64,000 nucleotides of DNA from Hermatobates lingyangjiaoensis (GCA_026182355.1 JAPFBL010000239.1:186001-250000); one strand, 5' to 3'; positions 12,965-23,957 are shown, counted from the first letter of the stretch. Program-made: numbers and translations. Notes: generated by a model not told the origin, from the letters alone.

Positions 12965-13350
12965 CTTTACCGTATAAAGTATAAATACTTTACGTAAAGT
13001 ATAGTGATCGTGAAAAAATTCGATCACGAGATTTTGACGGAATTATATGTTTTGGGGTCGCAGAAATTGTTTTAAGAAGTTTTTTCGATGATGTCTGCGT
13101 ATGTGTGGTCTAAAGTTTGTTAACCACGCTACGGTCCAGAATCTTTGATGTATCAAATTCATATTTTACACAAAAATGAGCCCCGTAGTGTACATGTGCC
13201 CTATTGTATGGGAGCAATTATGCTCCCATGATGGTAAACTTCCTTTTTATTACAAAAATAACCTGTTTTTTAGATTACATTTTTTCGTCTATACTACTTA
13301 TTCTAGAGTCTTGAAATGTTGGCATTATCTTTGAAGTTACAATCACAATA
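12965..13350 (-). repeat. Dispersed repeat R1, inverted 3' fragment
   Basis: It starts with the R1 end palindrome (GTATAAATACTTTACG region) and AAAAAATTCGATCACGAG, then runs backwards through GTCCAGAATCTTTGATG and ACACAAAAATGAG. It is 5'-truncated like a retroposed copy. Confidence 0.75.
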
Positions 13351-13789
13351 AATGAAAAATATAAATACTATAATTTTTAAAACAAAAGAAAATATTTTTT
13401 TTCAGTAAAACGTAAAAAAAATTGACTTAAAAATTCAATCGGAAAGCTTGAATTTAGCTAAAATATTTAACAAAGAATTAACAATTTATAAAAAAAATTT
13501 ATGAAATTTCAATTATGGGAAACATTAATAAGGCTATAAATAAATGAATATTGACTCTGGATTAATAGTATACATGTCATACTTCTGTTTGTAGCATTTA
13601 TTCACATTCAATTAAAAGTTTTTTGATTGAACCCAATGAAATAAAATTAATGTTTAGAAGATTAATGACAAATTTGTAAATAACCTAATATGAAATGCAA
13701 TAGAATAAAATTCTTACATGCAAAAAATCAACAGCAATCAAACATATAATTTCTCATGTTTTCCATGGTTTAACAGAACTATGGAACTG

Positions 13790-14020
13790 AACTAGATCAG
13801 TGTCACGTGTTCATTCAAACTAGACAGTTGTTGAAATTCACAGACTATTTTTCTTTGTAAAATAATTTATAATGTAATACTTAGCTTTTCTTTTTCAAAA
13901 TGTATACTTCTGCCTATGAAAAAGGTTTTATATAAAAACCGAAACGTTGGCATTAAGAATTTAATTTGAACCTGAAAAACTGGCCGAGTCCTGATAATAT
14001 ACATACATATATATATATAT
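13790..14020 (+). mobile_element. PLE terminal-repeat fragment, motif family B
   Basis: It contains CTATGAAAAAGG, a T-rich/A-rich hairpin (GGTTTTATATAAAAACC), then GAAACGTTGG, followed by the family-B tail (GAACCTGAAAAACTGGCCG). The same order occurs on the minus strand at 37690-37850, 42840-42980 and 57945-58110. At 42.8-43.8 kb this tail lies downstream of a PLE GIY-YIG domain, which ties it to PLEs. The CUGANGA position is degenerate here. Confidence 0.6.
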
Positions 14021-14190
14021 GTTTTGTTGAACGACCTTTGTACTGTTGCATGAATCAATTTCATAGTCGATCTTTCAAGTTTTCTCACCTTTGATTTAAA
14101 TCTTTCTGGTATAAAAGAAGGATTGCTCCCTAAATTTACAAAAGGTCGTTCAACAAAACATGCATAAAAGAAGGATTGCTCCCTAAATTT

Positions 14191-14195
<5 letters not shown>
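14020..14195. pseudogene. Fragments of PLE ORF N-terminus (KEGLLPKF motif)
   Basis: On the plus strand from about 14113 the frame reads GIKEGLLPKFTK, repeated from about 14166. It matches the (C)xxEGLLPxFT motif of the PLE N-terminal fragments at 22.7, 23.1, 41.6 and 42.6 kb. On the minus strand 14020-14095 reads KVRKLERSTMKLIHATVQ, a basic helical segment like those before the LLP motif in other copies. The arrangement is inverted and very short. Confidence 0.5.

Positions 14196-14262
<67 letters not shown>
14196..14262 (+). repeat. (TA)n-(GA)n compound microsatellite
   Basis: About 40 bp of TA followed by about 26 bp of GA, directly after a PLE N-terminal fragment. (TA)n tracts abut many PLE fragments in this window. 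Confidence 0.95.
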
Positions 14263-14265
<3 letters not shown>

Positions 14266-16164
14266 CTAAATATAAGAAACGGTCCACAAGGTCTATAAAA
14301 TTTTTATTTTTTATTATTTATGATTTACTAAATTTTTATATATATAAATTTAAAAAATTATTGTCCGATTTCACATTATTTAATTTGTTAGAAAATGTTT
14401 CTAAAAAATTTTCTAAAACTCTTTTTTAAATGCGGGTTTCCGCATTTAAATTGAGTAGTGGGTGGAAATCCATATACATATATGGCTTAAAGAACAGGGT
14501 TTTATAACCACAACAAACTAATATATTTAGCAATATATCCAACCAGCCCTTTCACACAAACAAAAACCTTTTACAACTCATCTAAATGACAAAGAAACCC
14601 TAAATCATAAACAGTCGATTACAAAAACCAACATAAACATTACTCACTGCATCTCAACCTGTACTAAAAACCCATTGATTTGATCGAAAAGTTTATAACA
14701 AGGATTCAAAGTTTATGCTATTGTGAAAGCTGAGCCGCAAAGCAAGGTGAGATAAGGATGACTGAAATGTTTCGCCGAGTGAATTAATTCCTGTAGAAAC
14801 CTAGAATCGCTAAAACTGAATTAATGACTATGTAAGACTTAATTTCTGTTTTTAGATTCTGCATCGTTTATAATGTTTTGATTTTGGCCTGCGGAAACAG
14901 TTAGCAACAATGCTCAAAGCAGAAAAATTATCATTATGTAGCTGAAACAAGTTTTCGCTATTCTATAAATATCAGGCAAACAATTACAAATCGCTAAAGA
15001 AAATAAATTAGAACTTTATGACATATTGTGTTACTTATGAGGCTGAACAGTTTCTGACTTTGCACACTACGTACTACTAGTGTTGCCATACTAATCAGAG
15101 CGTACTGTGACACCGTGGCAGTCTATGTTTCTCAGAATATCATCCAGCACTTGGAAAATAACCGAGAATCCCTCTTATGCGGGAGGTCTCTTCGGTTCTT
15201 TTAAAAGCTTTCTGGTGAAAACAACAATCTCAGCCCTTTCCCTGAATTGATTAAGTAGCACTAATTAAAAACTTCATGGTAATGCACTCGCGCTTCTCTG
15301 AGCCATTACTAAAATTCTAACGATGTGCCCATACCTACTCAAAATTAATATTAATCGAAAGATAAAAAGTAGACAGACGTTTGTAAAATAATCTTATCAA
15401 TCATTTCATATATATGTACAAACCAAAACTATAATATTGGATTATTTTAAAGACTACAATTAATCGAGTAGCGTATATTATGACCAAGTTGAAAGTGACT
15501 GTCTGCGAGGCTGGGATTCACACCATTACGCGAGCATCCAATGACTAAGTAACCAGACCAATCAAGGCAATTATTTCAAAATTAAGTGCATGGCTAATAT
15601 TAACAGGTTTCTCATACTGGGGTAAATACCAGGCAATTACGGATTGCACAACTAATAAATTAACAGGTTTGTTTTAATTTTACTGCACTATGACTAAGGT
15701 GCTCTGATAATGAATATGTATGTTTTAAAGTGATAAATTTTCATGTCACCAGTGCCAAGGGACTAACTCGGGACATTTCCTTGGTGTGTACAAGAATGTA
15801 CCGAGTTGTGCTTGTCTACTATTATATTTTTGTGAATAAACTGAGGTCCATCATTCACAATAAATCATGTAAACAGTCTTCCAATAGAATAAGAACTATA
15901 TTGAGAATTGCTAACGTTGAAGGATAGTAGAGGTATTTTAAGCTAATTTAGGTCAAACTTGCTATTTGTGAGTCTGCACACAGCAGCTCGTAAGTAATAA
16001 AAGGATGGCGGGTGATGAGAAGACTGAAAGGACAGTTATTGCAGTTGACCAGCTGTGGTTACTTTCCAATGCCGACTAAACGTCAACATGCACAGCTGCA
16101 GGGTAGTGAGTCAAGTCATCTTTGACCACTTCTCATTGCACCCGCCAAGTCATACAACCTAAAC
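14263..16164. other. Unassigned stretch with one tRNA-like trace
   Basis: Mostly unrecognised AT-rich sequence. At about 15495-15575 the minus strand shows GGTGTGAATCCC (B-box-like) and TAGTCATTGG (A-box-like), a diverged tRNA-derived repeat. No gene is supported. Confidence 0.4.
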
Positions 16165-16689
16165 CAGTGCTTCTCAAACGGTGCGCCCTGGAAGGTAGCC
16201 AGGTGCGCCCCAAGATAATGGAAGATTAAGTTTATATAACAGATTTATATTTTAGTTTTTGCACCATTTTAATTTATTTGAGAAAACACCAAGTATGGGG
16301 TTTTCAAGTCTGAGTCAAGTCTCGGCTACTTCATATTTTGAACTGGAAGGTAAATTTCTTTAATCTTTAAGCATGAATGGATAATACTTCATCTGTGCCT
16401 TTACTCGGGGATTTAAATCATTTTTACTAGCCCTCCCTCTCTCTCACTCTCTCTCTCTCTCTTTCTTTCTTTTTCTTAAAAAAAACTATACATTTTAATT
16501 TCCAATCATTTTCCTGTTATCAAATCACAGGACTAAATTTCCTATATTAAAATCAGTGATGCGCCCCAACGTTTTGGTTTGGTTTCATAGGTGCGCTCCA
16601 AAGTTTTGGTTTGGTTTCATAGGTGCGCCCCAAAGTTTTGGTTTGGTTTCATAGGTGCGCCCTGAAGTAAAAAAGTTTAAGAAGCGCTG
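16165..16689. mobile_element. hAT-type MITE with perfect 8-bp duplication
   Basis: The left end is CAGTGCTTCTCAAACGG and the right end (reverse complement) CAGCGCTTCTTAAAC. ACCTAAAC flanks both sides (16157-16164, 16690-16697). Inside the right end, 16560-16665 carries a tandem of about 33 bp, three to four copies, built on GTTTTGGTTTGGTTTCATAG. A CT-rich microsatellite lies at 16432-16475. No transposase is encoded. Confidence 0.95.
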
Positions 16690-16739
16690 ACCTAAACACT
16701 CAGACAACTCCTACACTCAGTAACCTATAAGTGCTTTTC

Positions 16740-17390
16740 GCGCATTCTGTTACTGAGACGGTAACATCTAATCTGTTTTACGTAGTCCATACTATTGACG
16801 CGTAATCACAAACGGTTTGCAAATCTGCGGCCTTCCTGTTCTATAACCCTTTAAACTCAAATGTCGCAAACATCTAATCTCTTTTGCAAAGTCCACACTA
16901 TTGATGTGTAATCACAAACGTTTGCAAAGCTACGGTCTTCCTATTCTATAACCCTTTAAACTCAAATGTCGCAAACATCTAATCTCTTTTGCAAAATCCA
17001 CACTATTGATGTCTAATCACAAACGTTTGCAAAGCTACGGTTCCTGTTCTATAACCCTTTAAACTCAAATGTCGCAAACATCTAATCTCTTTTGCAAAAT
17101 CCACACTATTGATGTGTAATCACAAACGTTTGCAAAGCTACGGTCTTCCTATTCTATAACCCTTTAAACTCAAATGTCGCAAACATCTAATCTCTTTTGC
17201 AAAGTCCACACTATTGATGTGTAATCACAAACGTTTGCAAAGCTACGGTCTTCCTAATCTATAACCCTTTAAACTCAAATGTCGCAAAACATCTAATCTC
17301 TTTTGCAAAGTCCACACTATTGATGTCTAATTACAAACGTTTGCAAAGCTACGGTCTTCCTATTCTATAACCCTTTAAACTCAAATGACA
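16740..17390 (+). repeat. ~105-bp tandem array, six copies
   Basis: CATCTAATCT recurs at 16765, 16871, 16976, 17079, 17184 and 17290, spaced 103-106 bp. Each unit carries CACAAACGTTTGCAAAGCTA, which contains the palindrome CAAACGTTTG. It starts about 45 bp after the hAT element at 16165. No coding potential. Confidence 0.95.
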
Positions 17391-17870
17391 TTGGTATCGT
17401 GTCCAAAATATTTTCGACCCTACAATCCTTCGCTTAACCGAACTTTCTGGTTATTGGACTAATTTGAAGTTTCTCCTGTCAGTTTGATGATAATCAAACA
17501 ATTTCTACACCCTGGAGTAATAAAATATTGCATGAACTCTCATTTTGACCAAAACAATGATATTCCTTAATGCATATATTACGCAAAAATAACATGGGCA
17601 ATAAATCTACCTGCAAACATAAACAGCATAAAAAAAAAAACGTCAAAAATGGAGGTTAGAAACCATTTCTCTATACTATACTTATAGTTAAGTCTGGAGT
17701 TATTTCTAGATTTTATGTTAAAAATATAGTTGAATTATTTGACTCACCAGAGGGAGCACAAGACGTGTGGGCTACAAGGCAGTGGTCTATGACGAGACCG
17801 CATGCTTCAACCTAAAACAAAAAGAAATGTGAAAAGTCGAATCAATTATAAAACTATTTACACAGACACA

Positions 17871-18127
17871 CATATATATAAAAAGATTTCACATAAACAC
17901 GTGAAATAACAATCAATGATCAAACCACAATAAGAAAATGGGAAAACAAGACTAAGATCTTTCAACAGTAACAAGCGGTCTTCGTCAGAGTTGGGTTTTT
18001 GACTCTGACGAAGACCTCTTGTTACGGTTGAAAGATCTTAGTCTTGTTTTCCCATTTCTTATTGTGGTTTGATCATTGATTGTTATTTCACGTGTTTATG
18101 TGAAATCTTTTTACCGATTATATATAT
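17871..18127. mobile_element. PLE-tail foldback, motif family A
   Basis: Two near-identical arms face each other around a short TTGGGTTTTT centre, and the outer ends are TA-rich. Each arm holds a family-A hammerhead-like motif (minus 17950-17991, plus 18001-18043): GACU, CUGACGA, a short hairpin, GAAA, GAUC, UU, AGUC. GACU and AGUC are complementary and GAUC is a palindrome. The same tail lies just downstream of a PLE GIY-YIG remnant at 50215-50722, so it is read as a duplicated and inverted PLE terminus. Confidence 0.8.
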
Positions 18128-18188
18128 TTTTTTTTCTCAAAAAATTGTTCTTGACCCCTTCTACTATTGTATGTTTTGTTTTTGATGG

Positions 18189-18430
18189 TTAGGTCATATA
18201 AAAGAAAATAAACTCCTTCCTAGGCCAACGTTTCGATGTATTTGTACATCATCTTCAGCGGTAAAACTGAGAACTTGTTCTCAATAATTTAGTTCTCTAT
18301 TAGGTTGTAGATTGTTTTGGTAAATGTATTATAGTTCTTACTCTAATTTTATCTCTGAAGATGATGTACAAATACATCGAAACGTTGGCCTAGGAAGGAT
18401 TTTATTTTCTATTATATGACCTAGCCCTCA
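18189..18430. mobile_element. PLE-tail foldback with CGAAACGTTGG motif
   Basis: The inverted arms are 18189-18261 and 18353-18430. The plus motif has CUGAAGA, a 5-bp hairpin GATGT/ACATC with loop ACAAAT, then GAAACGUUGG. The minus motif has the same core. The loop resembles the CAAAUA loop of the schistosome hammerhead, as I recall it. Helix I pairing is weak, so activity is uncertain. Confidence 0.7.
18353..18390 (+). ncRNA. Hammerhead-like motif, complete core
   Basis: CUGAAGA at 18355-18361 fits the conserved CUGANGA box. One unpaired U follows, then hairpin GATGT-ACAAAT-ACATC, then GAAA. The next bases CG are self-complementary and are followed by UU, which fits the UH cleavage position. 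The flanks do not form a convincing helix I. Confidence 0.5.
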
Positions 18431-18498
18431 AAAAGAAAACATATAATATATATATTAGTGTATATTGGCAGCAGATTCTCTTGTAAACATATTTTATT

Positions 18499-18775
18499 CA
18501 AGTAGATGGCAGCTTCCGCATTCACGACCTTTTTGCTGGTGTTTTCTAGTTTTCCAAGTAGTTTTCTTTGGTAGGGAGTGATTTCATGAAGGAGTTGTCC
18601 CAGAGATATCGAATAAATAATTTCGTAGGTTACTCAATAATATATTTTTACTTACAAGCTTTCTATTTCACTGAAATCATCATCACTCCTTCATGAAATC
18701 ACTCCCTACCAAAGAAAACTAGAAGACACCAGCAAAAAGGTCGTGAATGCGAAGGCTGCCGTCTACTTTAATAAT
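18499..18775. pseudogene. Inverted pair of PLE N-terminal coding fragments
   Basis: The plus-strand right arm (18686-18772) reads LLHEITPYQRKL, then ENTSKKVVNA-like sequence as EDTSKKVVNAKAAVYF. The minus-strand left arm reads the same peptide with four extra residues (LGKL), a 12-bp in-frame difference. Frame is kept in both arms although they differ by a deletion and substitutions, so they probably descend from translated sequence. The helical, basic composition fits the region before the RT domain of PLE proteins. Assignment is by resemblance only. Confidence 0.45.
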
Positions 18776-18795
18776 ATATATATATATATACATAG

Positions 18796-18968
18796 TTCAA
18801 TGCACACAAAGAAACATAGAGAAATTAAAAACATGACTCCAACCATCTCTGTACCAGTGCGCTTGGTTTCCCTCCCTTATCTCTCCTGATGACGGTTCAA
18901 CAGAAAATTAGGTCTCTGGAAGTGTGTGTTTTTAATTTCTCTATGTTTCTTTATGTACATTGAACTGT
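18796..18968. mobile_element. PLE-tail foldback, motif family C
   Basis: The arms begin and end with AGTTCAATG and its complement, then AAACATAGAGAAATTAAAAA. The plus motif at 18882-18915 has CUGAUGA, a GGTTC-type hairpin now imperfect, and GAAAAUUAGG. Fuller family-C copies lie at 41862-42296 and 50740-51535. Confidence 0.7.
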
Positions 18969-19009
18969 ATTTGTCCATTTCGGACCATATTTTCATCGAA
19001 AAAGTGTAT

Positions 19010-19100
19010 ATATATATTGATAAAAGTATCGACCGTGGAATAGAAACAAAACTAATGTTTATCGGAACTCGGTCAGTCCCGATAAACTTTAGTTTAGTAT
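19010..19100. repeat. Family-B PLE tail, terminal foldback
   Basis: It contains TTGATAAAAGTATCGACCGTGG and an inverted pair of the word AGTTTATCGG around GTCAGTCC, then (TA)n. It matches 37690-37760, 37980-38135 and 39016-39140. Confidence 0.65.
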
Positions 19101-19109
19101 ATATATATA

Positions 19110-19307
19110 TATAAAGATTTCACATAAACACGTGAACAACAATCAATGATCAAACCACAATAAGAAATGGGAAAACAAGACTAAGATCTTTCAACCGTAA
19201 CAAGCGGTCTTCGTCAGAGTCAGTTGGGTTTTTGACTCTGACGAAGACCGCTTGTTACGGTAGAAAGATCTTAGTCTTGTTTTCCCATTTCTTATTGTGG
19301 TTTGATC

Positions 19308-19318
<11 letters not shown>
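19110..19318. mobile_element. PLE-tail foldback, motif family A
   Basis: Head-to-head family-A arms with motifs at 19179-19221 (minus) and 19234-19276 (plus), closed by (TA)n on the right. A half copy with GAAA changed to GAAT lies at about 19593-19640. Apart from the motifs, the arms share CCCATTTCTTATTGTGG and TGATCATTGA words seen in all family-A copies. Confidence 0.8.
19234..19276 (+). ncRNA. Hammerhead-like motif, family A representative
   Basis: GACU, then CUGACGA, one unpaired A, hairpin GACCG...CGGU, GAAA, GAUC, UU, AGUC. Helix I is GACU/AGUC. GAUC can only pair with another copy of itself, which suggests a dimeric helix III. Other family-A motifs: 17950-17991 (-), 18001-18043 (+), 26285-26327 (-), 30365-30407 (-), 30456-30498 (+), 32365-32407 (-), 32436-32478 (+), 38590-38632 (-), 38673-38715 (+), 50264-50306 (-). 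Confidence 0.55.
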
Positions 19319-19341
<23 letters not shown>

Positions 19342-19998
19342 CGTAATTTTTACAGTAATTTAACAAGCGTCAATCAAAAGACGCTTGTTTGACTTTTTTT
19401 TGAAAGACTGTGTTGATGTATTTAGGTAAGGCCACTTTGGCTGTCCTGATAATGTAGGCGGACAGCCTGTACTACCTACACTCCCTACTGGTCACTTTGC
19501 AAAAACAAATAATCTCAACGACAAACTATCCACTTGCATTACAAAACCAACAATTCTTATTCACTCAAGTTTTACAACAATTTAACTCTAAGCGTTGGGA
19601 TTTGACTCTGACGAAGAACGCTTGTTACGGTTGAATGATTTTAGTATTTTTCTCATTTCTTTATCATGTTATGATGAATCATGTTATGAATATAGTTGAA
19701 TGCAAAAAAACGAAAAAAAGTAAAGAAAAAAATTAATCTCCTTGTAAAAAACTGATAGGATTAAGAAAAACTGGAAAACGTAAAGTTTATGATATTAAAT
19801 GAAATAACATAAAAACAATTATAAAAATACAGGCACAACAGTAATAAAGAAAAAAAAATAAACAATCAGGTATCTATATACCATATATCAAGTTCGCGAG
19901 TTTCTTTGTTCAACAATTTTTAATGGAGATAGAGACCTGAAATTTTTATAATCTTTTACTTTTGTTGTGACTGGCTTCCTTGTAGTTGTATTACATAA

Positions 19999-20045
19999 TA
20001 ATAAATTGTATTAGGAGGTCAGAGTAGCCTTATGGCTTGCGCACT
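19999..20045 (+). repeat. tRNA-like SINE head fragment
   Basis: GGTCAGAGTAGCC, TTGCGCACTCGCCTC: an A-box region typical of tRNA-derived SINEs. Similar heads occur on the minus strand at about 45750, 45890 and 46025. No B box follows. Confidence 0.45.
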
Positions 20046-20202
20046 CGCCTCGACTTTCTACAATATTATTTAATAATATTTTACATTAGAGGCTCAGGGT
20101 AGTCTATAATATATAATAAACTATTACATTAGAGGCTAAAAATGAATAATTTTAGAAACAAACTTGAACAAAATTGTCAGATAAAATAGGAATGTTCTAA
20201 GG

Positions 20203-20529
20203 CAGTGGTTTTTAACCTGTGTTCGATCGAACCCTAGGGGTTCGAAGAGTTGGTCTCAGGGGTTCGGCGGAGCCTCCGCCAAGGAGGTCAACATCAAAGG
20301 TCACACTGATTTGCACGTATGTAATTTGTTGTGATTTCATGTATTGTGTTGGTTTTGTTCTTTGAACAAGATAATATTAATGCACGGTTCATTTTTGGAA
20401 CATAAAAAAACATACGCCTATGACTTGAATTTGAAAAGAATCATATTTTATTTTTCACTAAAGAAGGGTTCGATGAATGCGCTTATGAAACTGGTGGGTT
20501 CGGTACCCCCAAAAGGTTAAGAACCTCTG
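20203..20529. mobile_element. hAT-type MITE, 327 bp
   Basis: The ends are CAGTGGTTTTTAACC and (reverse complement) CAGAGGTTCTTAACC. The flanks are TTCTAAGG (20195-20202) and TTCCAAGG (20530-20537), one mismatch in 8. Repeated GGGGTTCG words near both ends extend the terminal repeat. Confidence 0.9.
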
Positions 20530-22700
20530 TTCCAAGGTAATATTATAAAAAACACATTCCTTTCATTAATGTTATTTTATGTTGGGTAAATGAATTGAAT
20601 ATTTCAATTCACAAGTTTCGTTTGTTTTAAATATATTTGATTTGTAAATAAATATATTTGTATACAACGTGAATTGATGTCTTTATTTATTTATGTAATA
20701 AAATAATGTTTTTTTTTTACTTTTAAATGATTTTTATTTTGCTAAACATACTTATTGTACGTGTATATATCTTGAATCATGTTAAGAATAATATACCAAA
20801 AGCTTGGGTCATATAAGAATCTGTTTCCGTGCCTTAATAACAAGAAACAACAATTAAAATTATCCCTGTCAATCATGTTCATTGAATTTATTTCAATAAC
20901 TGTTGTTATAATCTCTGAGTGGCACAAAGGGTCACGGGTAGACTAGTAAGAAAATAAAAGCAAAAACCAAAGTAAGAAAAAATGAAAGAATGTTTAGTAT
21001 TCAATCCAATAAACTAATAATAACTGAAAAATAACTTACCATAATAAAAATAACCTCAACAGATATTCAAACAAGGCAGAAACTATTACAATTAAGAAAT
21101 AAACACAAAAAAGAAACAAAACACAACGGAAAAGGTAAAAAAGTAAAAAAAAAATGGGTTTAGATAAAATAAAACGAAAATTCAAATCAGAACAATAATA
21201 GGAAAAGGTAAAACAGATATTAAAATTAAAATATTAATGATAACAAATTGAAGGTAATAAAATGTGATTATAAAATAATAAATAAAGAGACTTATAGAAA
21301 GCAAACAGTAATAGAAGGTGACGAAGGAAGAATTAGAATTGAGAATATAAATTCAAATAGACAAAACTTAAAAGCAAATAAATATTATGTAACTTAAATA
21401 AAAATAAATGAAAACAACCAGTATATTAAGGATAAGAGTAAAGAAATAAATAGAATTCAGATGAGAAGAAACAATAACAAGTAAAAAGTTTAGTTTATGG
21501 AACGAGTAGTAACCGTACTGGAGGTTATAACATTGCACTATAAGCACTGAACATTATCATAAAAAAACAATCCACAAAAGACAACAAATCTCTCCAAATA
21601 ATGTACGTACATAGCAAATAATTATGTATTATAATTATTATAATTAATTATAAAATTATGTATTATAAATATTATTATTATTATTATTATTGGTGTTATT
21701 ATGTAATTGTGTAATGTATTATAAATGTATTATGTAATTATGTATTATTATAACACCTAAAATAGTAATTATAAGAACATTAATAACATAATTATAATAA
21801 ATTATTATATGAATACTAAGTATCAAATGTCAAATATCAAACTTTGTATTGTATTTCTATAAATATAGTCATTTGATAATCAATGCCTATACTGCATTAG
21901 AATTGTTCACATTATTCTAATATGAATAGAAAACAGACTTACAGTCTCTAATTTTCGGTTTAACCGTAAGCAGGAGAAAAGAAATAGGGACACCAAACGC
22001 ACTTGGGAAGCCATGGTTGGAGACCAACACGTGTTGCCACACACGCGTCTGGTTCAAGTCAAGTAAGAAAAATAAACTACGAAAGTAGGTTAAGAAAGTG
22101 GAAACATGAAGAATAAAACAATAATTAATATTACTGTTAAAATAAATGAATACAAAGGGAATAAGTTGATAGCTAAAGGTAAAACTATAACCATTTTAAC
22201 TCCCTCAACGATAATCTATATTAAAAAAAAAAAGACACAAATAAAACTGAAACTAAAATAACACTGGATTCTCATTTAACAAGCAATATATCCTTTGTTT
22301 TTGAAATTGTTTTAAGTAATGTAGAGCAAAGCTATGAAACCTTGAAGCACTCATAGGACTGTCACTGAATGTGATGGGATAATTAGCTGTGTCCGGTAAG
22401 TTCTTTAGTTTTGATTCAAAGAAACAGCCTTGGGACATCACATCCTGGCGGCACAGAGCTTCTTAAGACTAATGCTTCCTACCAAAACCGTATTTCACTC
22501 ATTCTCGTCTAATGTGAGATTATCTTTTGTGGAAATATGAAAAACAATATATATTTGGTTACTACTCCAATTAATACTTGGGTATCTTATCAAAGAAACG
22601 AACATAGAACAAAAACACTTTGAGAACAGAGATTCTGAATACCGGCTTCACAAAAAAAACAAAACTTTGACACAGTGTTCCTTGACAAGTGTTGTCATAT
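20530..22700. repeat. A-rich, purine-skewed tract with a family-C PLE fragment
   Basis: From about 20940 to 22260 the plus strand is strikingly A-rich with AAATAAA, AAGTAAG and GAAAACAA words, and an (ATT)n/TTATTA patch lies at 21670-21750. At 21935-22060 the minus strand holds a damaged family-C motif (CTGCTTA in place of CUGANGA, GAAAATTAGAGAC kept). The same A-rich words follow the family-C arms at 50930-51180, so much of this tract is probably PLE-derived. No gene seen. Confidence 0.5.
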
Positions 22701-22734
22701 CACTTCCCTCCTGTTTAGAGGAACGTAAACATAT

Positions 22735-22992
22735 ATATATATGATTTTGCTAAAAGTTGGAAGCAGCTCTTCATTACAACATATATTGTTAAGCTGATCG
22801 CCTCGATCCTTTCGGCGATTGTATCTGTCTTCTGGATACGTGGCAATTTCTCGCAGTTCCAGAGAAATTCAATCGCCCGAAGGATCGAGCCTCCACTTAA
22901 AGTACTGAGTACAGAAGCTCTGTCACAATATTGCTAGTCGACAATGTTTGAGAGAAGACTGCTACCACTATTCTATCATCAGGAAATAATGA
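22735..22992 (-). pseudogene. PLE 5' region: degenerate motif plus N-terminal ORF trace
   Basis: Read on the minus strand: CUGAUGA at the 5' side, a damaged GAAA box, GTCGACTAGCAATATTG, then NNICCNEELLPTFSKI ending near 22740, then (TA)n. It is a diverged sister of 23100-23345. Between them sits a 22-bp inverted repeat (22800-22821 against 22870-22892, core GATCCTTTCGGCGATT) that the sister lacks. Confidence 0.55.
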
Positions 22993-23099
22993 GAATAATA
23001 GTAGTTGTATAGTTAATTAACACATAATAATATAACGAGTTATTATAGACACTACAAACTCACATCGATAATATCGACAGTACCAATCGTAATACTTTT

Positions 23100-23345
23100 A
23101 TATTCTATTATTATAATTTAATTATTTGTAAAAGTTGGAAGCAGTCCTTCATTTAAACATATATTGTTTAAATAACGCCCCATATTTGGCTTATATCTGT
23201 TTCTTACACAATTTCTCCAGTTTCCGGAATTCATTCCTCGTCTCTTCATTAAAACTATAAAGCTTGTCACCAATATTGCTAGTCGACATGTTTCGAATGT
23301 ACCACATTCATCATCAGGACAATAATGAGAATAATAGTAGGATTG
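23100..23345 (-). pseudogene. PLE 5' end: hammerhead-like motif followed by ORF N-terminus
   Basis: On the minus strand the motif at 23276-23322 is followed at once by a translatable frame: TSNIGDKLYSFNEETRN, then EFRKLEKLCKKQI, a stop, then after a frameshift NNICLNEGLLPTFTNN. Basic helical segments followed by an EGLLPTF motif recur in the N-terminal PLE fragments at 29.5, 34.4, 41.5 and 42.6 kb. I infer the leader and first ~70 residues of a dead PLE copy. Confidence 0.65.
23276..23322 (-). ncRNA. Hammerhead-like motif with every core base intact
   Basis: On the minus strand: GUC, CUGAUGA, one extra U, hairpin GAAUG-UGGUA-CAUUC, GAAA, CAUG, UC, GAC. GUC/GAC form helix I, CAUG is a palindrome that could form helix III between two molecules, and UC preceded by G is the classical GUC cleavage triplet. 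It lies just upstream of a PLE ORF remnant, where PLE terminal-repeat hammerheads are expected. Best candidate in the window. Confidence 0.65.
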
Positions 23346-23623
23346 TCAGTTAATTAACAATTAATAATAATAATTGTTATTATAACACTAAATCAATATA
23401 ATATTAAGTACCAAATGTAACACCTTTTGTATTCTATTTCTCTGAATTTAATTATTTGACAATTAATGTCTATATTGTATTAGAATTGTTTTTATTATTA
23501 TAATTAGCAATTGAATACCCGTAATCTATGTAAGGGACCGGAGAAAAAAAAAACCTCCTGATTTGGGAGTTCCCATATCAGGAAAACAAAAAAAAAACAC
23601 ACTCAACCTTATTTTAAGTGAAC

Positions 23624-23957
23624 AGGGCCAGGTTAGCTCAGTAGGTTAGCCTAGATCTCGGTATTCAATAACCACCTGGCCCTCGATTTATTTACGTGGG
23701 AAGTGAATAAATCAGAGCACGTAGTCCATCGGAGAGGACGTTAAAGCGTCGGTCCCGAGCCTGTACGATGTCAGATACTCGCTAAAGATCCCTACTGTTT
23801 AGGACTCCCAATATAGAATCAACAGGCAATGTGATTCGCCCTCCTATTACTCAAATGGGTGCCAAATAATAAATGAGCCAAAATTTCTGCCCATACAACA
23901 GCACTAAAAGGTGAAAGCCTTATAATTGTGGGCGTTGGAAAACAAACAAACAACAAC
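23624..23957 (+). mobile_element. tRNA-derived SINE with 12-bp target duplication
   Basis: The head is GGGCCAGGTTAGCTCAGTAGG and the body contains TTTACGTGGGAAGTGAATAA. The tail ends GGCGTTGGAAAACAAACAAAC. The flanks TTTTAAGTGAAC (23612-23623) and TTTTAAGTAAAC (23958-23969) differ at one base. The B-box region has a deletion, so this copy has probably lost promoter activity. Confidence 0.88.

Noticed and set aside
16740..17390. Part of the adjacent hAT element
   Set aside because: The hAT element ends at 16689 with a perfect ACCTAAAC duplication; the 105-bp array starts outside it.
18001..18043. Rho-independent terminator hairpins
   Set aside because: The foldbacks look like hairpins with T-runs nearby, but arms are 70-250 bp, contain conserved sequence, and the genome is not bacterial.
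20530..22260. Long A-rich tract as a replication origin or scaffold attachment region
   Set aside because: Base composition alone is not evidence, and similar A-rich sequence occurs in PLE family-C arms, a simpler explanation.
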